Below are positions 53,438-62,311 of a DNA stretch of 64,000 nt, piece by piece (position 1 is the first letter of the stretch; each line of letters opens with the position of its first letter). The notes beneath the pieces were generated by a model. It was not told where the DNA came from, made no database searches, and saw nothing but the letters and a program-made list of their open reading frames with translations. Source of the DNA: a virus. The stretch lies in IMG/VR virus record IMGVR_UViG_3300025809_000991, positions 1 to 64,000 of that record, one strand, 5' to 3'. The translations under genes and the position numbers were made by a program.

Positions 53438-54174
53438 TGGAAAGACAAAGTCGTAAGTATAAAAATGATTATAGAGATGTAAGTTACCGTTGGCAAGACG
53501 AGCTAACACCTTTAAGTATTGAACAGTGGAAGAAAGAAATTGCTTACCAGTGTAGCCCATTTACTGTTACGAAGTTGTCAGTAGTTTTAGATTTAATAGA
53601 TACAGTTGAAAATATTATTTTGAATGATATACCAGGAGATTTTGTAGAATGCGGAGTCTTTATGGGCGGCAGTTGTATGATTATGGCTGAAGTTTTAAAA
53701 CACTACAAGCAAGAGCGTGATATATGGATGTATGATACGTTTAGTGGTGTGCCTATTCCTGAAGCCAACGAACTTACAAAAGAGAACGAAAATTTAAGAG
53801 ATTGGTATGTGGAACAAAAAGTAGATAGCTTTGGTAACAGTAACTGGTGCTATAGTTCATTACAAGATGTTAAGCAAAACTTTGCTGAATGTAACTATCT
53901 AGGCCAAGTCAGATTTATAGAAGGTATAGTAGAAGATACTATTCCTGCTAATTCTCCTGTTAGTATTGCTCTTTTACGTATAGATGTAGATTTAGCTAAA
54001 CCAACTAGACATGTATTAAATCACTTTTATCCAAAACTAGTAAAAAACGGACATCTGATTTTAGATGATTATGGACACTTCCCAATGGTAAAGGCAACAG
54101 TTGATGATTATTTCAAGAATGATTCAATTAAATTAGCAGAAATAAATTATACAGTTAGGCACATGATAAAATGA
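53437..54174 (+). CDS. TylF-type sugar O-methyltransferase
   Basis: 245 residues from ATG 53437. GDFVECGVFMGGSCMIMAEV is the SAM-binding loop of the macrocin-O-methyltransferase family, followed by DIWMYDTFSGVP, RFIEGIVEDTIP, ALLRIDVDLAKPTRHVL and HLILDDYG, all in family order (metal-binding Asp residues in the last two). It would methylate a sugar hydroxyl. ATG overlaps the stop of the preceding gene. Confidence 0.88.
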   Translation: MERQSRKYKNDYRDVSYRWQDELTPLSIEQWKKEIAYQCSPFTVTKLSVVLDLIDTVENIILNDIPGDFVECGVFMGGSCMIMAEVLKHYKQERDIWMYDTFSGVPIPEANELTKENENLRDWYVEQKVDSFGNSNWCYSSLQDVKQNFAECNYLGQVRFIEGIVEDTIPANSPVSIALLRIDVDLAKPTRHVLNHFYPKLVKNGHLILDDYGHFPMVKATVDDYFKNDSIKLAEINYTVRHMIK

Positions 54175-54962
54175 AAATAGGAATAGTAGGTTTAGGAGTA
54201 GTAGGCAAAGCATGTAAGACAGGCTTTGAACATTGTGGGTACACAGTTATACCACATGACATTACACTCGGCACAAAGATAGAAGATTTGTTAGAAGCAG
54301 AGATTGTGTATCTGTGTGTGCCTACACCTACTAACGATCAAGGAGAGTGCGACACACGTATCGTAGAAAGTGTTATTGCTGAATTACAACAAGCAAATTA
54401 CGAAGGTGTTATCGGTATCAAGTCAACAGTATCACCTGGAACAACTCAAAGATTAATTGCGCAGTATGATGATAGAATTGTGTTTGTACCAGAGTTTCTA
54501 AAGGAACGCAGTGCGGAATATGACTTTGTGTTTGACCATAGATTATTATTAGTGGGTACTGAAAATGTTAATCACTATTATCTTGTTCAACGATCGCATG
54601 GAAAACTGCCAGAAGATATAATGAGAGTTACTCCCACGGAAGCAGAACTAATGAAATATTATCACAATACATTCAATGCGTTGCGGGTAGTATTTTCTAA
54701 TGTTATGTTTGAAATAAGTAACAGTTTAGGCGCTAACTATGACAATGTTAAGTCAGCATTTCTGCGTAATAGTGATTTACCAGATGAATATTTAGATGTT
54801 AAGCCAGAACTCAGAGGATATGGCGGTGCTTGTTTACCCAAGGATGTATTAGCAATGAACAACGCATGTAAGAAACTAGGAATACCAAGTAAACTGTTTG
54901 AGTATATTGATAAAGAAAATAAACTATTTAAGAAAACTGTATTTAAAGGCATGCGATTATAA
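54171..54962 (+). CDS. Short UDP-glucose/GDP-mannose 6-dehydrogenase-like protein
   Basis: 263 residues; the usual enzymes have about 400-450. IGIVGLGVVGKACKTGFEHC is the NAD loop; YLCVPTPTNDQGECDT, KSTVSPGTT and FLKERSAEYDF follow, and GYGGACLPKD (Cys221) contains the catalytic cysteine. The C-terminal UDP-binding domain is missing, so it ends just after the central helix. Activity on a nucleotide sugar is doubtful without a partner; it might act on another substrate. Confidence 0.85.
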   Translation: MKIGIVGLGVVGKACKTGFEHCGYTVIPHDITLGTKIEDLLEAEIVYLCVPTPTNDQGECDTRIVESVIAELQQANYEGVIGIKSTVSPGTTQRLIAQYDDRIVFVPEFLKERSAEYDFVFDHRLLLVGTENVNHYYLVQRSHGKLPEDIMRVTPTEAELMKYYHNTFNALRVVFSNVMFEISNSLGANYDNVKSAFLRNSDLPDEYLDVKPELRGYGGACLPKDVLAMNNACKKLGIPSKLFEYIDKENKLFKKTVFKGMRL

Positions 54963-55342
54963 TGGATAAGTGTAAAGTACTTGAAGCAGAACTGTTTGAA
55001 GATCACAGAGGTACTATTCGTAGTTTCTATCCAGATGACAACATAGTAGAATACAACTTAATGATTACAAAACAGGGAGATGCTCGTGGTTATCATTACC
55101 ATCCTCATTTTGATGAGTATATGGTTATTGTAGACGGCGAGTGTTTATTTAAAGAGTATAGTGACACTATACATGAAATAGTATTAACAACTGGTGATAG
55201 TATACGTATACCAATTGGAACAGCACACACATTTATAGCACTGACTGACTTTAAGTTTGTTAGTATGCTTACAAAAAGATGGCACGATAGCAACCCGCCA
55301 ATTGTAAAGGTAGATAAAGATGGAAATGATATTACATCTTAA
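54962..55342 (+). CDS. Cupin-fold sugar-modifying protein (RmlC/FdtA-like)
   Basis: 126 residues. EAELFEDHRGTIRSFYPDD at the start is like the dTDP-4-keto-6-deoxyhexose 3,5-epimerase/isomerase opening (LFxDxRGxl). GYHYHPHFDEYMVIVDGECL and TGDSIRIPIGTAHTFIAL are the two cupin motifs with the expected His residues. It may isomerise a keto-sugar. The stop overlaps the next gene. Confidence 0.75.
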   Translation: MDKCKVLEAELFEDHRGTIRSFYPDDNIVEYNLMITKQGDARGYHYHPHFDEYMVIVDGECLFKEYSDTIHEIVLTTGDSIRIPIGTAHTFIALTDFKFVSMLTKRWHDSNPPIVKVDKDGNDITS

Positions 55343-56144
55343 CGATGATACACAACTTGTTATAGAGCTAATTGATAGTCCACTTATACATAATTGGGCA
55401 ACTGAATTTTCTAAGCATGAGTTAAATGTAACAGAAATAAGTTCAATAGAAAATAGAAGCACTGAGTTTGATCAACAAAAATTTACTACACTATATGCTG
55501 AATTGATGGAAGGTATACGTTATTATAATGGTACAGAAATACAAGTGTCAGACTATAATAAACCTGATATTTTACAGCAACTTATGAATAACTTACATCA
55601 TTGGTGTGTAGAGCTAGTAGAAAGTAAACATGCTAATCAAAATTATCCTGATTATGCTAAAGATGTTCAGTACATAGGAAAACTTAACAGCCTGTGCCAT
55701 CAGTGTGAAGCATTACTTATAGGTGGTACTAGAAAATTACCTGATAGTTGTAGTAACATTTACTGGGATCAACAAGTTAAAAATGCAGGGCAGTATGCTC
55801 TTAAGATGACAGATGAATGGTTACAATTAATGACATTAGAAAAACACGATGTATATCTTGCTAAACGTATACTTGGTAAAGATTATAGAGAGACTTACAG
55901 GGACAATGATAATCCTAATCACAGTGAAATGAAACCAATTGGCAATCGCATCCCATTAGCAATGGAAATAGATCCACTAAATCAATGGAAAGATTTGTGG
56001 CAACTACCAGATTTCATACATCATTTGCCAGTAGAGCCTACAGCAAATAATATAGGAAGAATACCAATTGGCAATATTAGAAATAAACCTGACCATATGG
56101 AACAAATATTACGTAATAAAGTTATACAAAGAGTAAGCATATGA
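55320..56144 (+). CDS. Unrecognised family, member A
   Basis: 274 residues. Together with the genes at 56746 and 60240 it forms a paralogous family I do not recognise. Shared parts: an N-terminal strand plus (L/I)IEL-D-PL-x-x-W segment (LVIELIDSPLIHNW), a central helical region with a conserved His/Trp (LHHWCVELVES), the motif LGKDYRETYRDNDNPNHSEM, and a final G-x-IPIGNI segment. No enzymatic motif is seen. It lies between a cupin and a DegT-like gene. ATG 55320 or 55326 may be used. Confidence 0.7.
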   Translation: MEMILHLNDDTQLVIELIDSPLIHNWATEFSKHELNVTEISSIENRSTEFDQQKFTTLYAELMEGIRYYNGTEIQVSDYNKPDILQQLMNNLHHWCVELVESKHANQNYPDYAKDVQYIGKLNSLCHQCEALLIGGTRKLPDSCSNIYWDQQVKNAGQYALKMTDEWLQLMTLEKHDVYLAKRILGKDYRETYRDNDNPNHSEMKPIGNRIPLAMEIDPLNQWKDLWQLPDFIHHLPVEPTANNIGRIPIGNIRNKPDHMEQILRNKVIQRVSI

Positions 56145-56749
56145 ATCCGTTTGATTTAGTACATGAGTTTGAATCTCAGATTGCAGAGTATACAGGTGCG
56201 CCGTATGCCACAGCAACTGATTGTTGTTCACACGCAATTTATCTAAGTCTGTATTACTATAAACAGCAAAACCCAGATCTAAACTATATATCTCTACCTA
56301 AAAACACATATGTTAGTGTAGCAATGCAAGCACTTCATTTAGATCTAGACGTAAATTTTATTGACAAAGTGTGGAGTGGGTGCTATAATATCGGTAATAC
56401 TAATGTTGTGGATAGCGCAGCTAGACTTTACCGTAATTGTTACCAGTCTGGTAACAGTCAGTGTTTAAGTTTCCAGTTTAAGAAGATATTAAGTACAATA
56501 CGTGGTGGAATGATACTAACTGATGATAAAAACTTTTATGATTGGTGCCAACGGGCAGTACATGATGGTAGAGATATGAGTGTGCCTTATGAAGATGATA
56601 ATATAACGTTCGCTGGGTGGCATTATTTTATGACACCAGAAACTGCTGAACTTGGATTAAGTAGACTACAAGTACTATCAGACAACAACGCAGATTGCGC
56701 TGGAAGTCATACATATCCTGACATTAGTTATGTAAAGGACTTTAAATGA
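56141..56749 (+). CDS. Short DegT/DnrJ-type aminotransferase-like protein
   Basis: 202 residues; full enzymes have about 370. The N-terminal large domain is recognisable: FESQIAEYTGAPYATATDCC, KNTYVSVAMQALHL, NVVDSAAR (phosphate-binding Asp) and CLSFQFKKILSTIRGGMILT with Lys114 at the PLP lysine place. The C-terminal small domain and much of the sequence after it are missing. PLP-dependent sugar amination is possible; the truncation is natural-looking because the frame ends in an orderly overlap with the next gene (ATGA). Confidence 0.75.
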   Translation: MNPFDLVHEFESQIAEYTGAPYATATDCCSHAIYLSLYYYKQQNPDLNYISLPKNTYVSVAMQALHLDLDVNFIDKVWSGCYNIGNTNVVDSAARLYRNCYQSGNSQCLSFQFKKILSTIRGGMILTDDKNFYDWCQRAVHDGRDMSVPYEDDNITFAGWHYFMTPETAELGLSRLQVLSDNNADCAGSHTYPDISYVKDFK

Positions 56750-57711
56750 AAATACATTTTAAAAGTGGTGTTGTTGAGATTGAACTTATTCGAAACAAAT
56801 TTGTGGATAGTTGGCTTGACACTGTGAGTAATCTTGATCCTATATCTACCTGGAATGAAAATGTATTCCCTGAAGTTACAATGCCACAAGCAGAAGTTGA
56901 CCAGATTAGAAACAAGTATAGCGCAAAATTTGATGCGCATGTTGACGAGCTTAAACTGAAATACAATATAAACTTTCCTGGTAAAATGGGATCAAGTGTA
57001 GTATCGCAACAACGATTAAATCAATTACACATGTGGATAACACATGGTGCGTTTACTAAAACTAATTGGGAATTACCTAATGCTAGTCTAGAATCTATTA
57101 TTGATAGTAAATGGAATCACTGGCAAAATTATAATCCTGATAAAGATCATACTCCTGAGTTTGTAGTACCACAAGATACAAATGCTGATGTTACAAGAAT
57201 ACTATTTGAAATGAACTGTGATATACATTGGTATGAAGAAACGGTCAATAGTCCAAGAGTTAATGAATTACGGGCATGGGGTTATGATATTAATGATGGC
57301 CGGCACATCATTCAAAGATATACTAGTGGCAAAGATACTGCTTTTGATGTATTCGAAATTGACAACACATTGCGTAGTTTATGTACTTACGATACAGAAC
57401 CTGATCTTTGGTTACCATTTGCTGTACTAGGTAAAGAGTATTATACATGTTGGGTAAATATGGATAATCCTGCTCAATTTGATATAACAAATATTGACAA
57501 AACTTACTGTCCAGGTTGGGAATTACAACCTAACAGTATGACTGTTGAAGTATTAAAACACCCAGAATTTCAAAAATGGCTAATTGATCATGGAGTACCA
57601 ACTGATCCTTTTTGTATTGGTAAAATACCATTGGGTACTTGTACAAACAAGGCAGATATTGACTGGGATAGTGTATTACAAGAACCAGTATTGAGAGTGG
57701 AATGGAAATGA
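56746..57711 (+). CDS. Unrecognised family, member B
   Basis: 321 residues, paralogue of 55320 and 60240. Shared elements are the start (KIHFKSGVVEIELIRNKFVD), a LHMWITHGAF helix in the middle, the VLGKEYYTCWVNMDNPAQFD motif (compare LGKDY-x2-TY and GGKDY-x2-CY), and the end CIGKIPLGTC. It is placed between DegT-like and sulfotransferase-like genes. Alternating order with sugar genes suggests a role tied to each modification step, for example as acceptor-binding subunits; this is inference. Confidence 0.7.
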   Translation: MKIHFKSGVVEIELIRNKFVDSWLDTVSNLDPISTWNENVFPEVTMPQAEVDQIRNKYSAKFDAHVDELKLKYNINFPGKMGSSVVSQQRLNQLHMWITHGAFTKTNWELPNASLESIIDSKWNHWQNYNPDKDHTPEFVVPQDTNADVTRILFEMNCDIHWYEETVNSPRVNELRAWGYDINDGRHIIQRYTSGKDTAFDVFEIDNTLRSLCTYDTEPDLWLPFAVLGKEYYTCWVNMDNPAQFDITNIDKTYCPGWELQPNSMTVEVLKHPEFQKWLIDHGVPTDPFCIGKIPLGTCTNKADIDWDSVLQEPVLRVEWK

Positions 57712-58316
57712 ATATAATTGATAACTACAAAAATAAAATCATTGTAACACCAGCTAGGTCTGGCAGCAGTTGGTTAGTCTCCGCATTTGAAAGAACTGGA
57801 TATATTGGAGCACCACTTAGTTTAAGTGAAAGTAATAATAAAAATGACACATATGATTTAGATACTCGTATAGTTGATTTGTTTAAGCACGATCCATTTG
57901 TTACTAAAATATTTACTGACGAAAATGTTGATCTTAATAAATTTCAACCTTACCGTGATAAAATTGAGTTTGTATGGTTGTACAGAGAAAATAGAGTAGA
58001 ACATTTTTTAAGTAACGCAATCGCATGGCATAAAGGACAATGGTACCCTAACGCTGGTGAAACGTATACTACTCCTACTGATTTAAAGTTTGAAGAAGAT
58101 ACTTTAATTTCTTATGAAGCAATTTTAATTCATGAGCAGTGTACATATCGTAAGTACAACCATATGTTTGATTATCAGATTAAATATGAAGACTTAATTG
58201 ATAATAATCCATGGGGATTGGTACAAACAGATGATATGCCAACAAAATTAAATCACTATACTCCAGAACTATTACAACGTGCTGAACAAGTATTAACAGA
58301 TTGGGAACTATTGTGA
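57708..58316 (+). CDS. Sulfotransferase-like protein
   Basis: 203 residues from ATG 57708. IIVTPARSGSSWLVSAFE (residues 11-28) is the 5'-phosphosulfate-binding loop of PAPS sulfotransferases; FVWLYRENRVEHFLSNAIAW fits the 3'-phosphate-binding segment. The C-terminus ends with FDYQIKYEDLIDN like family members. It would place a sulfate on a sugar. Overlaps member B (ATGA). Confidence 0.75.
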   Translation: MNIIDNYKNKIIVTPARSGSSWLVSAFERTGYIGAPLSLSESNNKNDTYDLDTRIVDLFKHDPFVTKIFTDENVDLNKFQPYRDKIEFVWLYRENRVEHFLSNAIAWHKGQWYPNAGETYTTPTDLKFEEDTLISYEAILIHEQCTYRKYNHMFDYQIKYEDLIDNNPWGLVQTDDMPTKLNHYTPELLQRAEQVLTDWELL

Positions 58317-58343
58317 GACAGATAATTAAAGTTTATCGAGAGT

Positions 58344-59060
58344 GTGCCATTGACTAAGTTAGTTACATTTGGGTGTAGTTATACACAGGGAACATTTACT
58401 GATCCTAATAAACCTTGGCCTAGTATACTAAGCAAATTGCTTAGTTTGGATTTAGATAACCAAGGTGATGGCGGAAGTAGTAATAAACAAATTTGGTATA
58501 CAGCATGTAACTACCAAAACTTTACTGAATCAGACATAGTAGTGTTCAATTGGACACATATAGGAAGACATACTATAATAACAAACCCAGTAGATCATGA
58601 CAAAGCTGAATATGATAAAATAGAATGTAGTAATAGAAAACAAATTAGGAAAAACCCTACACTACGTCCTTGGCTTATGAAAAAACATTCAAAACAAGAA
58701 CGTACAAAAAGAAATATAAGTAAGCATCTAGTAAAGCAAGCTGACGCATATTACAACTTGCTTTATGATGAGTATGATGCTATAGTTGATATGTCAATGA
58801 TGATGAATCATATTGATCTAATGATAAAGCATATTTTTAAGTGTCCGCAGGTATATCATTTTGTTACATACCCTGACCATATAGCAGACAAAGAAGTGTT
58901 TAATAGAGTACAAGTGCCATCTATATATATTTTAGAATTTCGTGAGAAATACGGTAAAGTAAGCAAAGATGATAATCATCCTAACGAACAAGCTCACTTT
59001 CATTACGCACACAGTATATACGAACACATAACAGGAGATAAAGCACATGAGACAAGTTAA
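58344..59060 (+). CDS. SGNH/GDSL-type hydrolase-like protein
   Basis: 238 residues from GTG 58344 (a TTG two codons on is an alternative). LVTFGCSYTQGTF (Ser12 candidate), NQGDGGSSNKQIWY (Gly and Asn of the oxyanion hole) and DDNHPNEQAHFHYA (Asp and His) are blocks I, II/III and V of the SGNH family. It could be an acetylesterase or acyltransferase acting on the glycan. A 27-base gap separates it from the preceding gene. Confidence 0.7.
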   Translation: MPLTKLVTFGCSYTQGTFTDPNKPWPSILSKLLSLDLDNQGDGGSSNKQIWYTACNYQNFTESDIVVFNWTHIGRHTIITNPVDHDKAEYDKIECSNRKQIRKNPTLRPWLMKKHSKQERTKRNISKHLVKQADAYYNLLYDEYDAIVDMSMMMNHIDLMIKHIFKCPQVYHFVTYPDHIADKEVFNRVQVPSIYILEFREKYGKVSKDDNHPNEQAHFHYAHSIYEHITGDKAHETS

Positions 59061-60243
59061 AAAAGTTAAAGAGTGTAGAAGCTGTTCAGCAACTTTACAT
59101 AAAACTATTTTTGATATTGGTGAGCTAAAGATAAATGCGTTTACTAAATTACCAAATACAGATGTGGGCAGCGCTCCACTAACACTAATGCACTGTGAAG
59201 AATGTGACCTAATACAATTAAGTCATACAGTACGTGAGCAAGAACTATACGAGAACTATTGGTATCTGTCAAGACTAAACAAAAAAATTGTTGACAATTT
59301 AGCAAGCATTGTACAAGATATTACACAAGAAGCGGATTTAAAACCTAACTCAGTTGTATTAGATATTGGAGCAAACGACGGAACACTACTTAGTAATTAT
59401 GATAGTGATTTATATATGAGAGTTGGTTGTGACCCTGCTAAAAATATACACAGTGAACTAGAAAACCATTGTGATACTATGATTGGTGACTTTTTTAACT
59501 ACGACAATTGGTCCAAGTATGTAGGCGCACAGAAAGCAGATGCTATTACTACAGTTGCCATGTTTTATGACTTGGATGATCCTAATAGCTTTGTTGCTGA
59601 CATTAAACAAGTACTCAGTGACAAAGGAATTTGGCTTTGTCAATTAATGACTGCAGCGCCAATGCTATCAACAAACGACTTGGGTAATGTAATTCACGAA
59701 CATATTGAATACTATAGCTATCGTAGTTTAGTAGTATTAATGGAAAGACATGGTCTTGAAATATATAAAGTACGTGAGAATGATATCAATGGCGGCAGTT
59801 ATCAGTTATTCATTAGGCACTATACTACTGGTAGTATTGAATATGCGGAAGATATTACATCTACTCGTATAGCTGAATGGGCTGATAATATTGATGAAAA
59901 TCGACAACGCACTATGGATTTTATTAATCAAGAAGTAGAAGCTGGTAAAAAAATCTATATTATGGGCGCAAGTACTAAAGGTAATACTATTATGCAGTAT
60001 TATGGATTAGACAGTAACACCATTACTGGAGCAGCAGAAATACATCCAGATAAGATAGATAAGTATCTAGTAGGCAGTAGTATTCCAATTGTACACGAAG
60101 ATGATGCTAAAGCTGATGCTGATTACTTTTTGGTATTTCCATTCCATTTCAAAGACTTATTTGTCAATCGTATAATGAAAGATTGGATTGCTGATGGCGG
60201 AAAACTAATCTTCTGTACACCAAAATTTGAGGTAATTGGATGA
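59047..60243 (+). CDS. NDP-sugar C-methyltransferase
   Basis: 398 residues, full length for the family. A zinc site (Cys10-x2-Cys13, Cys50-x2-Cys53), SVVLDIGANDGTLLSNYDS as the SAM-binding motif, HEHIEYYSYRSLVVLMERHG and the C-terminal domain IYIMGASTKGNTIMQYYGLD through to the region ending YFLVFPFHFKDLF are in the standard order of TylCIII-type enzymes that add a branch methyl to a 4-keto sugar. Its substrate would be made by the epimerase and cupin genes. Overlaps its neighbours on both sides. Confidence 0.92.
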   Translation: MRQVKKVKECRSCSATLHKTIFDIGELKINAFTKLPNTDVGSAPLTLMHCEECDLIQLSHTVREQELYENYWYLSRLNKKIVDNLASIVQDITQEADLKPNSVVLDIGANDGTLLSNYDSDLYMRVGCDPAKNIHSELENHCDTMIGDFFNYDNWSKYVGAQKADAITTVAMFYDLDDPNSFVADIKQVLSDKGIWLCQLMTAAPMLSTNDLGNVIHEHIEYYSYRSLVVLMERHGLEIYKVRENDINGGSYQLFIRHYTTGSIEYAEDITSTRIAEWADNIDENRQRTMDFINQEVEAGKKIYIMGASTKGNTIMQYYGLDSNTITGAAEIHPDKIDKYLVGSSIPIVHEDDAKADADYFLVFPFHFKDLFVNRIMKDWIADGGKLIFCTPKFEVIG

Positions 60244-61277
60244 CACAATATGTAAAGATAACATTTAACACTGAGCATTTGCTCATTGAATTATTAGATA
60301 CACCGCTAGTAAAAAAATGGTTAACTATTTTTAACAGATACACAGATTTAAATATCCCCTCAGTAGCAGAACCTGTAAATATGTTTAGCTATGGGGAAAC
60401 TGGAAAAATACATGATTCACAATGTGATGATGCTATTGAGCAACAACGAAACGCAGTTATAAAAATTAACCAGTCAATTGACAAAGTTAATCAGATAATA
60501 CATGGTGAAAAGTATCCATATCGAGCATATGAAGGTATGAGTTGGATGCAAACTAATCGAATTCATAGATGCTTTACTACAGCTTCTTTCACCGCATCAT
60601 GTTGGCATCATGGATTAACAGAAGAACAATTACTAGAATGCAAAACACTTAGTAGTATAGAAGTAAGGCAGTATGTTAGAAAACATGCTCCACGAGATTA
60701 CACTGTAATTGATATGGCAGCATTTGACCGAGAAATACATATTATTAATGCTAACGTACATATTTACGAAGATCGCCGACACAGTTTAGCTGCTCAGCAA
60801 GTATTAAATGATATGGGATCAGATACCTTAACCAATAGTAGATTTAATATAAAGTGGGACAAGGACTTTACATTTACAGAAGATAAAGTATGTTTACGTG
60901 ATGAATTCTGTAACGATAACTTCTTAGGAACTATTACCTATCAAGAATTATTAGATAGTTTTCCAGAAAATCACAGTGAATACGATGTTGTAGTTCATAA
61001 AAGTATTGGCGGCAAAGATTATGAAACATGTTATACTCAGTATGATGATGCCAGTGAAGCAGATATACGTAATATAGAGCATATTAATGGATGTATGACT
61101 TTACATTTTGGAAATGCTCATTCTTCGTTTACTGACAGCTCATTTAGTAAATGGGCTAAAGGATATGGCCTTGCTGACGTTCAAGTACTATCTCCTCCAT
61201 TGGGTAAGATAGTAGAAAATACAATAACTGATTATAACTTATTAACCAAAATTAAACCTATAGTAGAATTAATATGA
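60240..61277 (+). CDS. Unrecognised family, member C
   Basis: 345 residues, third paralogue. It shows VKITFNTEHLLIELLDTPLV at the start, NRIHRCFTTASF in the middle (compare LHMWITHGAF), VHKSIGGKDYETCYTQYDDA as the GKDY motif and VLSPPLGKIVENTITDY at the end. It is more diverged than A and B. It directly follows the C-methyltransferase and precedes the radical SAM-like protein, with 4-base overlaps. Confidence 0.7.
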   Translation: MTQYVKITFNTEHLLIELLDTPLVKKWLTIFNRYTDLNIPSVAEPVNMFSYGETGKIHDSQCDDAIEQQRNAVIKINQSIDKVNQIIHGEKYPYRAYEGMSWMQTNRIHRCFTTASFTASCWHHGLTEEQLLECKTLSSIEVRQYVRKHAPRDYTVIDMAAFDREIHIINANVHIYEDRRHSLAAQQVLNDMGSDTLTNSRFNIKWDKDFTFTEDKVCLRDEFCNDNFLGTITYQELLDSFPENHSEYDVVVHKSIGGKDYETCYTQYDDASEADIRNIEHINGCMTLHFGNAHSSFTDSSFSKWAKGYGLADVQVLSPPLGKIVENTITDYNLLTKIKPIVELI

Positions 61278-62311
61278 ATAAAAATGTAACAAAATTACTT
61301 GCTGGCGCTGCTGATGACAGAGTTAAACCAATGGTTGCTAGAGCAAGCAGTATGGGATACGGATATAGTCAACATACAGAATTAATTGCCCGCACATTTA
61401 GATATGATAGTGATGTAAAAGTTCAAACTGGATGCTTCTTTAATCGTGAAGTAGGCGATTACTTTCTAGACAAATTAGTTAACATTACAGGCAGTACTGA
61501 GCAAGAACTAATTGAAATGAAGCAATCATTTTGGAAAGATTGTGAATATGTGGTACCCAATGATGTACTACATGATACTAAAAAATTAATGTCATTACTT
61601 GAAAAAATGGTGGAGTCTGCTGATAGTCTCACTACTATTTTAGTATTCCGTGTTAACACAACACATGATATTGATATTACACTAACAGAAATTGGTAACG
61701 AATTACTTGATAAATTCTATAGTATCAGATTTGTAGTAGAGTTATCAGGAATTTATGAGCATTTTGACTTCATGGAATATCCAAATACTTGGTCTAGTGA
61801 CAAAGAGTTTGCTCTTTTTAGTATTATTAAATATGCTTATGATTTGCCTAACACAGAAGTTGGTATTGTTATTTCAGTTAATACAATGAACATCTTACAT
61901 ATATTGGATTTGATTTGGTTCCTTAAAGAACGATTAGATATTGATATCAAATTTTCTATATCAAACATTGATATTGTACCACTAGAGAGTGAGATTGTAG
62001 ACTATATAAATGCGCAGTACACAGCATTTTATAATGATTACCGAAAGGTATGGACAGATTCTGATAACAGTATTAAACTATTACTAGCAGAGATTAGTGA
62101 AGATTTAAATACTACAATTGATACTGATAAGATGGCTATGTTACAATTTAAGAAAGATATTGTTTTACAAGGAGACAAGCAAGTCCAATACTGGAAAGAT
62201 TATTTTCCAGAATTAAAACGTATACTAGAATACGCAGATACTTTGCAAATTACTGATACTACTGTTACATTATCAAATGTTGAGAAGAAGAAGAAAAAAG
62301 TTAAAAAATGA
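61274..62311 (+). CDS. Radical SAM-like protein without cluster cysteines
   Basis: 345 residues. The second half has the layout of the operon's radical SAM barrels: VVELSGIYEHFDFMEYPNTW is like the 'SiDGxxxxfeyiRyp..W' segment, and TEVGIVISVNTMNILHILDL with IWFLKERL is like their 'v.i..tv...Ni..l..l..w' strand and helix. But no CxxxCxxC is present and the N-terminal half is different. A very basic tail (VEKKKKKVKK) ends it. It may be a non-catalytic partner of the next enzyme, or a distant relative with a new role. Confidence 0.45.
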   Translation: MNKNVTKLLAGAADDRVKPMVARASSMGYGYSQHTELIARTFRYDSDVKVQTGCFFNREVGDYFLDKLVNITGSTEQELIEMKQSFWKDCEYVVPNDVLHDTKKLMSLLEKMVESADSLTTILVFRVNTTHDIDITLTEIGNELLDKFYSIRFVVELSGIYEHFDFMEYPNTWSSDKEFALFSIIKYAYDLPNTEVGIVISVNTMNILHILDLIWFLKERLDIDIKFSISNIDIVPLESEIVDYINAQYTAFYNDYRKVWTDSDNSIKLLLAEISEDLNTTIDTDKMAMLQFKKDIVLQGDKQVQYWKDYFPELKRILEYADTLQITDTTVTLSNVEKKKKKVKK

